Source of the DNA: Leucaena leucocephala | Taxonomy: Eukaryota > Streptophyta > Magnoliopsida > Fabales > Fabaceae | Assembly (NCBI GenBank): GCA_037074615.1 | Contig: CM073557.1 | Location: 12,044,501-12,108,500 of the forward strand | Direction of reading: 5' to 3' | DNA length: 64,000 nt | Part shown: positions 35,024 to 46,774 of the stretch, in pieces | Numbering within the stretch: the first letter of the stretch is position 1 | Layout of the letters: every line of letters begins with the position of its first letter | Notes under the pieces: model-generated | Database searches by the model: none | Seen by the model: only the letters and a program-made list of their open reading frames with translations | Told to the model about the DNA's origin: nothing | Made by a program: the position numbers and the translations under genes

Positions 35024-38000
35024 TGTCATATCCTAATTTTTCCCTATCCATATAGTACTGATAGTGGAAAGAGGTTTCGAAAGGATTATGACGAAGATCA
35101 GAAGAAATAATAAAGGTTAGATGATTCTTTAAAGAAGAGAAGGACTAAAATGAAAAGTAGAAAAGGTTAAAGGCAAAAAGTGAAAGTAGAAACAAAAGTT
35201 AGGCCCTTAAGTGTAATTTTCAAAAGTTAAGGGACTTGAATGCAAATAGCCAAAAGTTTAGGGCCTAAGTGCAATTATGCAAAAGTTCAAGGACCTAAAT
35301 GTAATTATGGAAAAGTTGAGCCAAAACAAGCCACAAATGCCCAAAATTATATCAGACCCAAATTTTACCAGTAGATAGACAAAATTATTCCGGTCAGTTT
35401 AACGCAGACAAAATTTTGATTTAAGGTCCCGATTAATTAATATAAATTCCTAAAGTCAGAAGGAATTATTACAGTATTTTTTAGATAGCAGAATAATATG
35501 AAAATTTATAGGAAATTCCTATATTTAATATAATAATTTATAAAATTGATAGAGTCAGAAAAGGAATCCTGTAGAAGTCTTCCGGGATTTTACGGTAAAA
35601 TAAATACCCGATAAATAAGATCGGGTGAGATTTATTGGGATTTGTGCCATAAAGGTAATGAGGCCAATGGGCTCATACCAAAGCCCAAATGATGCCATAA
35701 TGAGCCATATAAAGTAGTGAGATAGTTATGTGGGCCAGAGTCCAGAGCAGTCCAGGAAAAGTACAAAATTACATAAATGACCCTGAATGCCCATACTGTA
35801 CCAGTGATGGATGGAGGGCATTTTGGTCATTTTGGATAGGCAAAAAAACATGTCATATAGTATAAAGAGGATTATTTAGAGCCTAGATACACCCTGAGGC
35901 AATATAAAGAGGTGTGAAATGACGATTTTACCCTTATGGTTAGTAAGTGCAAGAAAGGACACCAACGACATTTCAGTCATTTCCCAAGCGATGGATGGTA
36001 GATAAATATCCAGTATATCATTGTCAATGGTATGAGAAGCCTAGACATTGATTTCCAGGACATAATACATAACCTGGTATATTATAAAAAAAATAGGAAT
36101 AGAAAACAATCCGGCTGCTGTGAAACTGCTCCGATCGGTATCGGATTAGACTAGAACTTTTCCAGAAGCTCCCTCCCCCTAAGATTTTGCCACATAATCC
36201 CATGAAGTGTCCCTTGTGATGTCATGATGATGCCATAATTTATTTTATGAAAAAGTAAAATTCAAGATTAAATGTTAGCTTTAGATCAAATAGTAACTAA
36301 ATCAATCCTGGCCATTGATTTTCCATGGATTTTGGCTATAAATTCCCCCTCATTTCCTCATCAAAGTCATGGTTTCATGGACCCTTGTGGAAACTCTTGC
36401 AAAATGAAAAATCAAGCCAAGACCAAGAAGATTCAAGGTACCAAAGTTCAAGCAAACTAGAGGTTAAAGGTAAGCAATCTCTCCTAGCCTATTTTTCTTT
36501 GATTTGGGAGCTTGAACTTAGGGTTTTCATGGGAGAAAAGTTCAGTTTTCTCTAAGGGTAGGTGCTGCCCAAATACCTTAGATGAAAGGGGAAAGAAGAA
36601 ATTAAAGTTATAAACATATGATTGAAGCTTAAACAAGCTAGTTAAGAGATTGGTTGTTGAATCAAGTTGATATTCTTGCCTTTGCCATGATGTGCCCTGT
36701 TCATGAGGGAAGAAAATTGAATTTTAATGATTTAATGCTTCCATTGAATTTAGATGATGGTTTTGCATAGGATTGGAAATATTTTGAACCTTGAAAGCAT
36801 TGAAATTCCAAGATTGTAGTTTTTGAAACCCTTCTCTGTTACTGTTCACCCACATGAATAGTGATTGGAATTTAATGATTTTGATGGTTCCAATAGTTTT
36901 AAAATGAAAAGTTGTGTGGGGTCAAGTGGAGAAATAAGTATGGGAAGCATTAGAATCAAAATGATAATTTTTGAAAGAATTGTGTGCATGTGTTGGTTCT
37001 GTACAGAAGGCCATGAAGGAGCTGTAATTTCATTATTCTAAGCTCATAAATGGATTCAAAAGATAAAATTGTGTAGGTTAAAGTCAAGACATCAATTGGT
37101 TCAAGAGCCAAGTGCATTAGTGAAGATTAGAGAAAGTTATGATAATAAAGAGTGTAGCAAGGCTGGTTTTAAACATGGTTGGAGTTCATGAGTCCTAATG
37201 AATTATATGATGAATATGAATGTGTTTAGGACCTTGAAACATCCAAGAAGATGTTGGGAAGTGATTGACATAAAGGCTTGATGGTTGGAAAGCTAGGGAG
37301 CAAGTGCAAAAGATCAAGAGGAAAGTTTAAGTGCAAGGTAGTGAACTTACCTCTTTATGTGCTTGATGTGGTATGCTTATGTGTTGACATGTATATGATA
37401 TTTGAATGATGTTATGGCATGATAAATGATGTTTAATGTATTGTGAATAACATGTTTTCCATGGCCATGCACTTTATGTAAGAGTATATAGCATGATGGC
37501 ATGTCACTAATCAAAGAGAGTTTAATGAAATTACATATCATGCATTAGCATCCATCTTGCATATTTAAGTGGTAATATTTACTACTGAGATTCTCTAGAA
37601 TCTCACTCTCCCATAACCAACCAATTTAGGTCAAGCATGATGGAAAATATGTGCATGGAGAAGAGCGAAAAAATGGAAGAAAGGAATGGAAGTAATTGAG
37701 ATCCTAGCATATGCTATAAATTATCTATGTATGTAAATACCCTATAAGGTGTCCATCTTTGGGATGAAACTATATGTAATACTTATAGCTTATGTACATG
37801 ATGTATATGAATATTGAAAAGCTTATTTGATGGCTTATGAATGCTGGAACAATTATTGAAAGTAAAAGAAAGAAAACTGAAATGGTAAAAACGTAGGTCC
37901 TAAAGCAGTTTTGTTGTGGTTTCAGTTTGACCTAGCAAATGCAGGAATTATTTCATGAAATTTCACAAGAGTGTACCACACATCCATATATTTAAATGCA

Positions 38001-38389
38001 TAGGTAGAATGCTTCATTTGGATGTGTATAACAAGAGAAATGAATTTCCAAAGTAAGGGACCAGAATCTGTTTCCAGAGTTTTTTACCAAATGAACAGTA
38101 AAATTCACCAAATAAACTGTATTAATTGGATAATCATTTGGTCTAGAACTTATTTTTACCTTCAATATCAAGATGTTATATTAATTTAGCCTTTTGAACC
38201 ATTTTATTTCGAGTTTTCTAGAATTAAATATGATTTTTTGAAGTTCATTGCGTAATCTGGAATACCTTATGAACAGTAACCCGAGAAAGAGTAAAATTCC
38301 AAATTTGGCTAATGGACTTCCAAGGTCTTGTAAGTGGTTCTAAATGCTACTGAATGGTTCCTAAAACATATAAAAGTAAGGATGTTATA
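35024..38389 (+). mobile_element. Type B solo LTR inserted in pol
   Basis: 3366 bp, TGTCATATCC start and GGATGTTATA end. Flanks are CAAAG (35019-35023) and GAAAG (38390-38394), a five-base duplication with one difference. The pol reading frame resumes in register when the LTR and one flank copy are ignored. U3 repeats at 35200-35330, TATA 36337-36343, donor-like GGTAAGCAATC (about 36469), AGGTAGTGAACTTACCT (about 37336), hairpin 37587-37604. ORFs of 62 and 76 codons around the TATA box are incidental. Confidence 0.92.
37587..37604 (+). repeat. Conserved LTR hairpin, type B form
   Basis: GAGATTCT-CT-AGAATCTC, an 8-bp perfect stem about 785 bp before the LTR end. The same place in other LTRs carries GAGATTTC/GAAATCTC (18297-18316) or GAGATTT/AAATCTC (12122-12142, 29940-29959, 46255-46274) or GAGATTC/GAATCTC (39505-39522). 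The arms change together. Function unknown. Confidence 0.8.
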
Positions 38390-38394
38390 GAAAG

Positions 38395-38722
38395 ACCCAT
38401 ATTGTATGGCTCCCAACAAGATGATTGAACTAAAGAAGCAGATTGAGGAGCTTTTAGAGAAGGGTTTTATCTGACCTCGTGTCTCTCTATGGGGTGCTAT
38501 AGTGTTATTCGTTAAAAAGAAGGATGGTAGTCTCACACTATGCATTAACTACAGGGAATTGAATAAGATTATAGTTAAGAATAAGTGCCCTCTTCCCTGG
38601 ATTGATGAACTGTTGGACCAGTTTGTGGGAGCAAGTTTATTCTCTAAGATTGATCTGAGATCAGGTTATCACCAACTCATAATCAAAGTAGATGACATTT
38701 TAAAGACTGTATTTAGGACTTA
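38395..38722 (+). pseudogene. pol: Reverse transcriptase N-terminal half, broken
   Basis: Continues the pol frame after the solo LTR. It holds the 'PYCMAP' RT entry motif, 'LLEKGFI' followed by a TGA (an Arg in relatives), 'FVKKKDGSLTLCINYRELNK', 'KNKCPLPWIDELLDQFVGA' and 'FSKIDLRSGYHQLIIK'. The last contains the first catalytic Asp of the palm (codon about 38652). It ends at 'KTVFRT', where a reverse LTR begins at 38723. The YxDD-type active site and the rest of the palm, thumb and connection are absent from the window, so they were deleted. Confidence 0.92.
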
Positions 38723-41700
38723 TGTAATATCCTTACTTTTATATGTCTTAGAGACCATTCAGTAGAATTTGAAACCACTTACAAGACCTTGGAAGTTCAT
38801 TAGCCAAATATGGAATTTTACTCTTTCTCGGGTTACTGTTCATATGGTATTCCAGATTAGGTAACAAAATTCAAAAAATCATAATTAATTCTACAAAAAT
38901 AGAAATTAAGTGGTTCAAAAGCTACATGAAGATAAAATCTTAAACTTTAAGAAAAAATAATTTCCAGACCAAATGATTAATCAATTAATACAGTTTCTTA
39001 GTTGTAGTTTACTGTTCATTTGGTCAAAAACTCTGGAAACAAATACTGATCCCTTACTTTAGAAACTCATTTCTCTTGATATACACATCCAAATGAAATG
39101 TTCTACCTATGCACTTAAATATGTGGATGTCTGCTACACGCTTGTAAAATTTCATGAAATAATTCCTTCATTTGCTAGGTCAAACTGAAGCCACAACAAA
39201 ACTGCTTAGGACCTACGTTTTTACCATTTCAGTTTCCTTTCTTTAACTTTCAATAATTGTTCTAGCATACATAAGCCGTCAAATAAGCTTCTCAATATTC
39301 ATATACTTCATGTACATATGCTATAAGTATTATAAATAGTTTCATCACATAGATGGACACCTTATATGGCATTTACATACATAGATAATCTATAGCATAT
39401 GCTAGGATCTCAATTACTTCCACTCCTTTCTTCCATCCTTTAGCTCTCCTCTATGCATACATTTTCTATCATACTTGAACTAAATTGGTTGGTTATGGGA
39501 GAGTGAGATTCTAGGGAATCTCATTAGCAAACATTACCACTTAAATATGCAAGATGGATGCTAATACATGATATGTAATTTCATTAAACTTTCTTTGATT
39601 AATGACATGCCATCATGCTATGTACTCTTACATAAAGTGCATAGCCATGGAAAACATGTTATTCACAATATATTCAACATCATTTATCATGTCACAACAT
39701 CATTCAATTATCATATACATGTCAACACATAAGCATACTACATCAAGCACATAAAGAGGTAAGTTCACTACCTTGCACTTAAGCTTTTCTCTTGATCTTT
39801 TGCACTTGTTCCATTGCTTTCCAACCATCAAGCCTTTATGTCAATCACTTCCCAACATCTTCTTGGATGTTTCAAGGTCCTAAACACATTCATATTCATC
39901 ACATAATTCATGATGACTCATGAACTCCAACCATGTTCAAGACTAACCTTGTTACACTCTTTATTATCATAACTTTCTCTAATCTTCACTAATCCACTTG
40001 GCTCTTGAACCCATTGATGTCTTGACTTTACCCTACACAATTTTATCTTTTGAATCCATTTATGAGCTTAGAATCATGAAATTCTAGCTCCTTCATGGCC
40101 TTCTGTACAGAACCAAACACATGCACACAATTATTTCAAAAATTATCATTTTGATTCTAATGCTTCCCATACTTGTTTCTCCACTTTACCCCACACAACT
40201 TTTCATTTTAAAACCATTGGAAGCATCAATATCATGAAATTCGAATCACTGTTCATGCGAGTGAATAGTACCGTGAAGAATTTCAAAAACTACAATCTTG
40301 AGATTTTAATGTTTTCAAGGTTCAAAACCATTCCAATCCTACACAAAATCATCATATAAATTCAATGGAAGCATTAAATCATTGAAATTCCATTTCCTTC
40401 CCTCATGAACAGTATAGACCAAACAGGTTCCATTATGATAAAGTTAAGAATATCTACTTGATTCAACAACTAATCTCTTAACTAGCTTGTTTAAACTTCA
40501 ATCATATGTCTGTAACTTTAATTTCATTCTTCCCCTTTCATTTAAGGTCTTTGGGTAGCACCACCCCTTAGAGAAAACTCAACTTTTCCCCCATGAAAAC
40601 CCTAAGTTCAAGCTCCTAAATCAAAGGAAAATAAGCTAGGAGAGATTGCTAACCTTTAATCTCTAACTTGCTTGAACTTTGGTACCTTGAATCTTCTTTG
40701 TCTTGGCTTGAGTTTTAATTTTGCAAGAGTTTCCCCTAAGGTTCCATGGTTCACGGTTTTGATGCAGATTTGAGGGGGCATTTATAGCCAAAATCCATCG
40801 AAAATCAATGGCCATGATTGATTTGGTTACTATTTGTTCTAAAGGCCCACATTTAATCTTGGATTTAAGTTTTTCAAAAAGGTAATTATGACATCATCCA
40901 TGACATCACAAGGGACACCTCTGAGCAGTTATGTGGCACAATTCCAATAGGGGAATAATGTTATGGAAAAATTTCAGTCCAATCCAGTACCGGCTCAGTC
41001 TGATTCCCCAAAAATCAGACTATTTTATAAATCTAATTTTCCTAAGATTCCATAATATACATTTTGACCTTAAATCCAGTATCCAGATTCTTCCTACCAT
41101 TGACATACTTGTACTGGGTCACAAATTAATTACAGATCCCTTGGAAAATGACTGAAATGCCCTTGGTTCACTATCTTGCACTATATTAACCCTAAGGGCA
41201 TAATCATCATTTTACCCCTATTTGCACTGCCTCAGAGCATATACTGGCTTTGACTAATCATCTTTATACTATCTTGGACATTTTTTTCCTGTCCAGAATG
41301 ACCAAAATACCCTCCATCTATCACTAGTACAATATGGGCATCCACGGGTATTTTCGTAATTTTGTACTTTTCTTGGAGTGCTCTAGACTCTGGCCTACTT
41401 AACTGTCTCATCACTCTATTGGGCTCATGATAGCGTCATTTAGGCCTTAATATGGGCTCATTGCCTTTATTGCCTTTATGGCCTAATTCATAAGACAACT
41501 CTCCCGATCTTATTTATCGAGTATTTTATTTCACTGTAAAATTCTGTAAGAATTCTATAGGATTATTTTTCTGAGTCTATCAATTTTATAAATTCTTATA
41601 TTAAATATAGGAATTTTCTATAAATTTTCATCTGATTCTGATGTATGAAAAATACTGTAATAATTCTACTGACTTCAGAAATTTATATCAATTAATCGGG

Positions 41701-42107
41701 ATCTCAAATCAAAATTATATGTTGTGTTAAACTGACTAGAATATTTTTGTCTATATACTGGTAAATTTTGGGTCTTATATGATTTTGGCCATTTTTGGGC
41801 CTATTTTGGCTCAACTTTCTCATATTTACATTTAGGTCCCTAAACTTTTGAATAATTGCACTTAGGCCCCTGGACTTTTAGCTATTTGCATTTAAGTCCC
41901 TAAACTTTTGAAAATTACACTTAAGGGCCCAACTTTTGTTTCTACTTTCACTTTTTACCTTTAACCTTTTCTACTTTACGTTTTACTCCTTCTCTTTCTT
42001 TAAGACTCATCTAAGCTTTATCATTTCTTCTGATCTTTGTCATAATCCTTTCCAAACCTCTTTCCATTATCATTACTATACGGATAGGAAAAAATTAGGA
42101 TATGACA
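38723..42107 (-). mobile_element. Type B 3' LTR of a reverse element inserted in RT
   Basis: 3385 bp from TGTAATATCC to GGATATGACA. Minus-strand features: U3 ~30-bp repeats (41825-41995), TATA-like CATTTATA 40779-40786, donor-like motif (about 40660), hairpin 39505-39522. The left flank ACTTA is RT sequence. On the right it is followed by a polypurine-tract complement, so it is the 3' LTR of an element rather than a solo LTR. ORFs of 74, 60 and 63 codons in it are not genes. Confidence 0.9.
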
Positions 42108-44170
42108 TTTCTATAGCTTTAAAATAAATTTCGTCCTTAAAATTTATTGAGCACCTTAGTCAACAATCTTGGATAGGTATCCTTGCCATCTTTATGACTT
42201 AGAATTGGGGCATTTACCTCTTATCTTATATTTTAACATCTTAGCAGAGTACTTTCTATATCCGCAGATCTTCATATCTTTGTTATGATCATTCTTCTGT
42301 TCTAAATTAACTCAATAAGAGTTAAACTCCAATTCATTCTATTACTTGCTTACTTGCTATGCATCTATCTACATATGGACTTCTTACCATACTAGACTTG
42401 TAAGTAGTATCCATTGCTTTCATATTAAACTCTCTCATATGCTACTATATTCTGGAGTTTTTGTTAATGACTCATCATACTTCTTAGTGCAATCACATAT
42501 TGCTCACCTGGTTATCTAGCGAAATTCTCTGAACATCCGCAACCTTCATTTCTCATTTTCATATCATTATACTTCTTATCATCTTCAATAACTCATCATA
42601 ATATAGAAAGAGGACTTATGTCATCATTATTTCTTTCTTTTGTTGCTCTATTACTAAATAGGAGAACATAAGAGCATATAGGAGCACATACTCTAACATG
42701 CATAATGCTTGGCCAACATATTACAGGACTACATTCCTACCCATGAATGCAAAGCTCTAACATTGGAGCTCAAGCATTCCTTTTCTTAATATGCACATCT
42801 CTAACACTCAGACCTTACTCAGCTATATCACATAGAGCTTGCACTGCTCTAACATTCAGAGCTTCAACATATCCTATAAACATAACATAATGCCTGGCAT
42901 TTCATGCAAGGAGTGAAAGCTCTCATTTGCTCTTTCATCTGTAATATAACATTTGAACATCTTATCCCTTTTAAAATGGGAGCCTCTCTATCTGTTTATA
43001 AGGCTAGCTATAAAACCACTTCATATCGTACTTCTCAATGCATATTTCTTATAACATATCTTATTACATATTTTTCATAGCTCTTTCTATCATTTTACAT
43101 AACTATGTGCATATATGCCAATTTTTATGGCATTTACACCTTTTTATATCACTTCCCAGGGGGTCACCTATTATTAGGCTACTCTTGCCTAAGCACGCTT
43201 AACTGAAAAGTACAGATATAAATATGAAACACTAGTGCTAACAGGCTCTAACCCTAGTACTTTACTATCTTAGACCCATCTTATACTATATCTCTTGGGT
43301 TTATCTGGCCTTGTAATCTCTTTATCCTCATCTGAAGGATCTATTTACCTTTCATTCTTATTCTTTGTAATCTTATCATAAATATCTCTTTATTCTCATT
43401 TGACCCTTTCTCATATCTTATAGAATATTCTTATAAATCCTTGGGGCTCAAGATTAACAAATTTAACTTTGATCACTTAGTTCCTATTACGTGTAAGGAG
43501 ATTCTGAGTTCAGTCCTGATAGTAATAAGGCTATATGAAACTATTATCATGGGTACTCTCTCTGTTATGAGTTAACCAACTTGTGAAGCTTCTATACCTT
43601 AACTTTTCCTTGGTATTCATCCTTCTAAAGAATACTGTACTTATGGCTCATTACTTTCTTGCTCTAGGCTTGGTCTACTGTGACCCTCGGGATCTATTGT
43701 GATCAACTGTAAGCCTTTTTAGGATCTAACTGTGACCCTGTGAGCCATACTAGGATCTACTGTAATCCTCCAGAATCTACTGAGATTCTGTTATACTGTA
43801 TTCTCATCTCTGTAAGACCTAAACCAACAAACAAAGTTACAAGGTTAATTACTTCCACATAGTTGTTAACTCAACAGATAATTCCCTAAAAATGATCATA
43901 GAAGCCAATATTATCTATTAGGACTTTACTCATTTCCTTTATCAATCAAGAATTTCTCATGTCATTCTAATCTTTTATAACTTTACTATATCCATTACTG
44001 CAGATAGCTACACAGGCTCTACCATGCACATATCTATCATCATCTATTCATCTTATCAGAGGGACCTTACTCTATCTGAGTTATACTGTCCCATCTCTTA
44101 TTTTATTTTAAAAGCCATCTTACTCTATCATAAGAGTAATCTAGCTCTATTATAAAAATATTAACTTATA
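42108..44170 (-). mobile_element. Internal region (3' part) of the reverse element in pol
   Basis: Starts at the LTR edge with a polypurine-tract/terminal block complement ('tttctatagctttaaaataaa'), as at 63238. It contains hairpin arrays at 42753-42862 (GCTCT/AGAGC arms), 43672-43789 (GGTC/GACC, GATC/GATC, AGGAT/ATCCT, AGAATC/GATTCT) and 44035-44165. No coding sequence is visible. The 5' half and 5' LTR of this element are missing, and the RNase H frame of the host element resumes at about 44170, so one deletion removed both. Confidence 0.8.
43672..43789 (-). repeat. Hairpin array (GATC/TACTG type)
   Basis: At least four short hairpins: GGTC-TACTGT-GACC (43672-43685), GATC-TATTGT-GATC (43691-43704), AGGAT/ATCCT (43752-43769), AGAATC-TACTGA-GATTCT (43772-43789). 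Loops are alike while stems differ but stay paired. Sister arrays are at 27746-27879 and 48524-48650. Confidence 0.75.
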
Positions 44171-44976
44171 TTACTTGGCAGGGTCGAGTGGTAGCCTATG
44201 CTCCTTGGTAGCTAAAGCCATATAAAGAAAACTATCATACTCATGATCTAGAGCTTATAGTGGTAGTGTATGCTCTCAATATATGGAGACATTATCTATA
44301 TAAAGCTACCATAGAACTGTACTGTGACCACAAAAGCTTGAAGTACCTTCAAGATAAAAAAGAATTAAACATGAGGCAGCAGAGATAGATGGAATTTCTG
44401 AAGGATTATGATTTCCAAATTAACTACCATCCAAGAAAAGCAAATGTGGTAGCTGATGCCTTAAGCATAAAGGTGGTACAGGTAGCAAGTCTAATGATCA
44501 AAGAGCTAGAATTAATAGAAGATGTTCAAGATTGGAGTCCTTTATATCAAACGCATACAGCAAAAAACTCTTATGGACGAACGCAGATTAAAGCTTTCAT
44601 TGAGGATGAGATAAAGGAAGCTCAGGAGCCTGATAAACTCATAGCAATTTTCAAGAATAAGCTGGAAGTAGGGGAAACTAAAAATTTTGATGTCTCCCAA
44701 GATAGGTTGCTATGATTTAGGGGGCGACCATATGTTCATAATGTAATGGGATTGAGAGAGAAGATCTTAGATAAGACATATAAAAGCCAATATATGGTAC
44801 ATCTAGGTATGACCAAGATGTATCATGATGTTAAAAGTTTATTTTGGTAGCCTGGATTAAAGAAGGATGTTGTGGCTTATGTATCTAAGTGCTTAACATG
44901 TCAAAAGGTGAAAGTTGAGCACCAAAGGCTAGCAGAAAAACTATAGCCATTAGAGATACCTGTATGGAAATGGGAC
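44171..44976 (+). pseudogene. pol: RNase H and integrase zinc-binding domain, broken
   Basis: A single frame (in register with 44182) without frameshifts. The RNase H part reads 'GRVVAYA', 'NYHTHDLELIVVVYALNIWRHYL', 'YCDHKSLKYL', 'FLKDYDFQINYHPRKANVVADALS', the Ty3/gypsy signature. Then come a spacer (about 44480-44700) and the integrase HHCC domain: 'YMVHLGMTKMYHDV', 'KCLTCQKVK', 'PLEIPVWKWD'. The first zinc His appears as Tyr (TAT). In-frame stops sit at sites consistent with CAG-to-TAG (three), CGA-to-TGA and TGG-to-TAG. The integrase catalytic core is missing because an LTR starts at 44977. Confidence 0.92.
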
Positions 44977-46762
44977 TATTATATCCTAATTTTTAGACCT
45001 AGAAGCCTAGTTTGTAGCCTGACAAAGATAGGCTACCAGGCCCTATTGAGCAGAAGTCCCATAAGTATACATATGATATTTAGGGACTAAACTAAAAAGT
45101 CAAAAAGGTTTAATGTTGCCAAAAGGAAGTAGACATAAAGTTTAGGCCATTATGTGTAATAGTGAAAAGTTAAGGAAATCAAGAGCGGCTAAGGGTATTT
45201 TGGTAAATTGTTAAGGGATATTTCTTGGAAATTGAGCCACTAAAGTGCTTAGACTTGATTAAAGACCTAAGATGACATTCCCAGATGTCCAAAAACGTGG
45301 CCCAAGAGTTATGTGGGTCCCAGTTGTATTAAAATATTAGTTTAGTACTTTTTCAATAAAGTTACCTGGTCAAAGATAGAATTGGGGAAAGCGATTAGAT
45401 AAGGCTTTAGACTCATCCAGAGCCATGAGGTGGCATGAAAGGTGTCCTCATGGGACCCATAAGGTGCCACATGTCATACGTCTAGAAAAAGGAGAAAAGT
45501 TAAGGACACGTGGCACAATCTCAGCCGTTCATTCTAGGAAAAGACTATGGAATTCTCTGGAAATGTTGAGAAGCTGGTGAGGTATCCTAAGGGCCCCACC
45601 ATTATGCCACCTAGCATGTGAGGTGTCCCATGGATGATGTCACTTTGATGAGTCACTGAGGATGATGTTGTCATCATTATGAGGTAGGTAAAGCTTCTTG
45701 AAGAAGCTAAGTGATATGAGCCATTCATCGCGATTCAATATGGACCATCCATGCCACCTCCACTCAACTATAAATACCCCACTCCCCTCTCATTCCATGC
45801 CATAGCCAGCAAGAGAAAAAGGATAGAAAGAAGAGAGAAAAAGAGAAAGAGAGAAAGAGAAAGAAATGATGAAAAAAGAAGGAGTGCTGGTGAAGCCACA
45901 AACAATCCAAGGAGCTTAGGGACTTGGCTAGCTTAGGAATAAGCCTATGATCTATGAAAAGAAGGAAACTTAGAGCAAAGGTTAAGGACTAGAGGAAAAG
46001 CTCCACGTCAGGTAGTAAACTTACCTACTTGCATGCTTATGTTGCTTGGATGTTTTATGTGATGTTTACTTACTTTGATGATATGAAGCATATATGATAA
46101 AGTAATACTCTATTTCTTTTTATGCTATGTCCATATGTATAATTAAGGGACATGGAAGCATGTAAGTTATCATTATGCAAGCATAATCATTAAGTGCGCA
46201 CATAGTAACATCAAGCATATAGTTGCATACATGGTATGGTTTCCGTTTGCTACTGAGATTTCCCAAAAAATCTCACCCCTCCCATATCAATCCAATTATA
46301 GCAGGTCTTCTCAAGATGGAGGAATAAATGTATATTTTTCTAGCAAATAGTAGAAATATCAAGCTTCGATTTGATATATAGAACCTCTCATTTGGATGTC
46401 TACACATGGAGATATGATTTTTCAAATTTGGGACCGAAAATGTTGGAATCAGGGGAAGACGCTGGATGAACAGTAAACTAAGTATTGACCGATGTTGATT
46501 AGGTCAAGGCATGGTCAATGACTTATTTTTCCCTAAAAGAGTATTAAGTTAGCTTTGTGTAGAAATTTGAACCACTATATTTTGATTTTTCTATATTTAA
46601 TTAATTTTTCAAGGTCAGATCACTCCTCTAGAATTTACACAGTGAACAATACTCGATAGAGTAAAATTCCATATTATGTAATTTGACTTCAATGACCTTA
46701 AAAGTGGTTCCAGATACTACCATTTGGTCCCTGAGATGTAAGAAAAGAAGGATGTTTTATTT

Positions 46763-46774
46763 TTGTATCACAGC
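46763..46774 (+). other. Primer binding site, decayed
   Basis: TTGTATCACAGC, two changes from TGGTATCAGAGC, starting four bases after the LTR end at 46759. Confidence 0.75.

Larger units (their letters stand above)
32171..44976 (+). mobile_element. Decayed Ty3/gypsy element with two large interruptions
   Basis: The only element here with recognisable proteins, in the order ORF1, gag, zinc knuckle, protease, RT, RNase H, integrase zinc-binding domain. This is the Ty3/gypsy order. It lacks its own identifiable LTRs: the left end is covered by 29302-32170 and the right end is cut by the LARD array at 44977. Insertions are 35024-38389 (a solo LTR, no loss) and 38723 to about 44170 (a reverse LTR with internal sequence, with loss of the RT centre). 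The RT motifs resemble chromoviruses such as the Tekay/Del group; no chromodomain is present to confirm this. Confidence 0.85.

Noticed and set aside
42750..42870. Regularly spaced short repeats, considered as a CRISPR-like array
   Set aside because: The repeats are 5-6 bp hairpin arms with short loops, there are no spacers of constant length, and the context is a plant retrotransposon.
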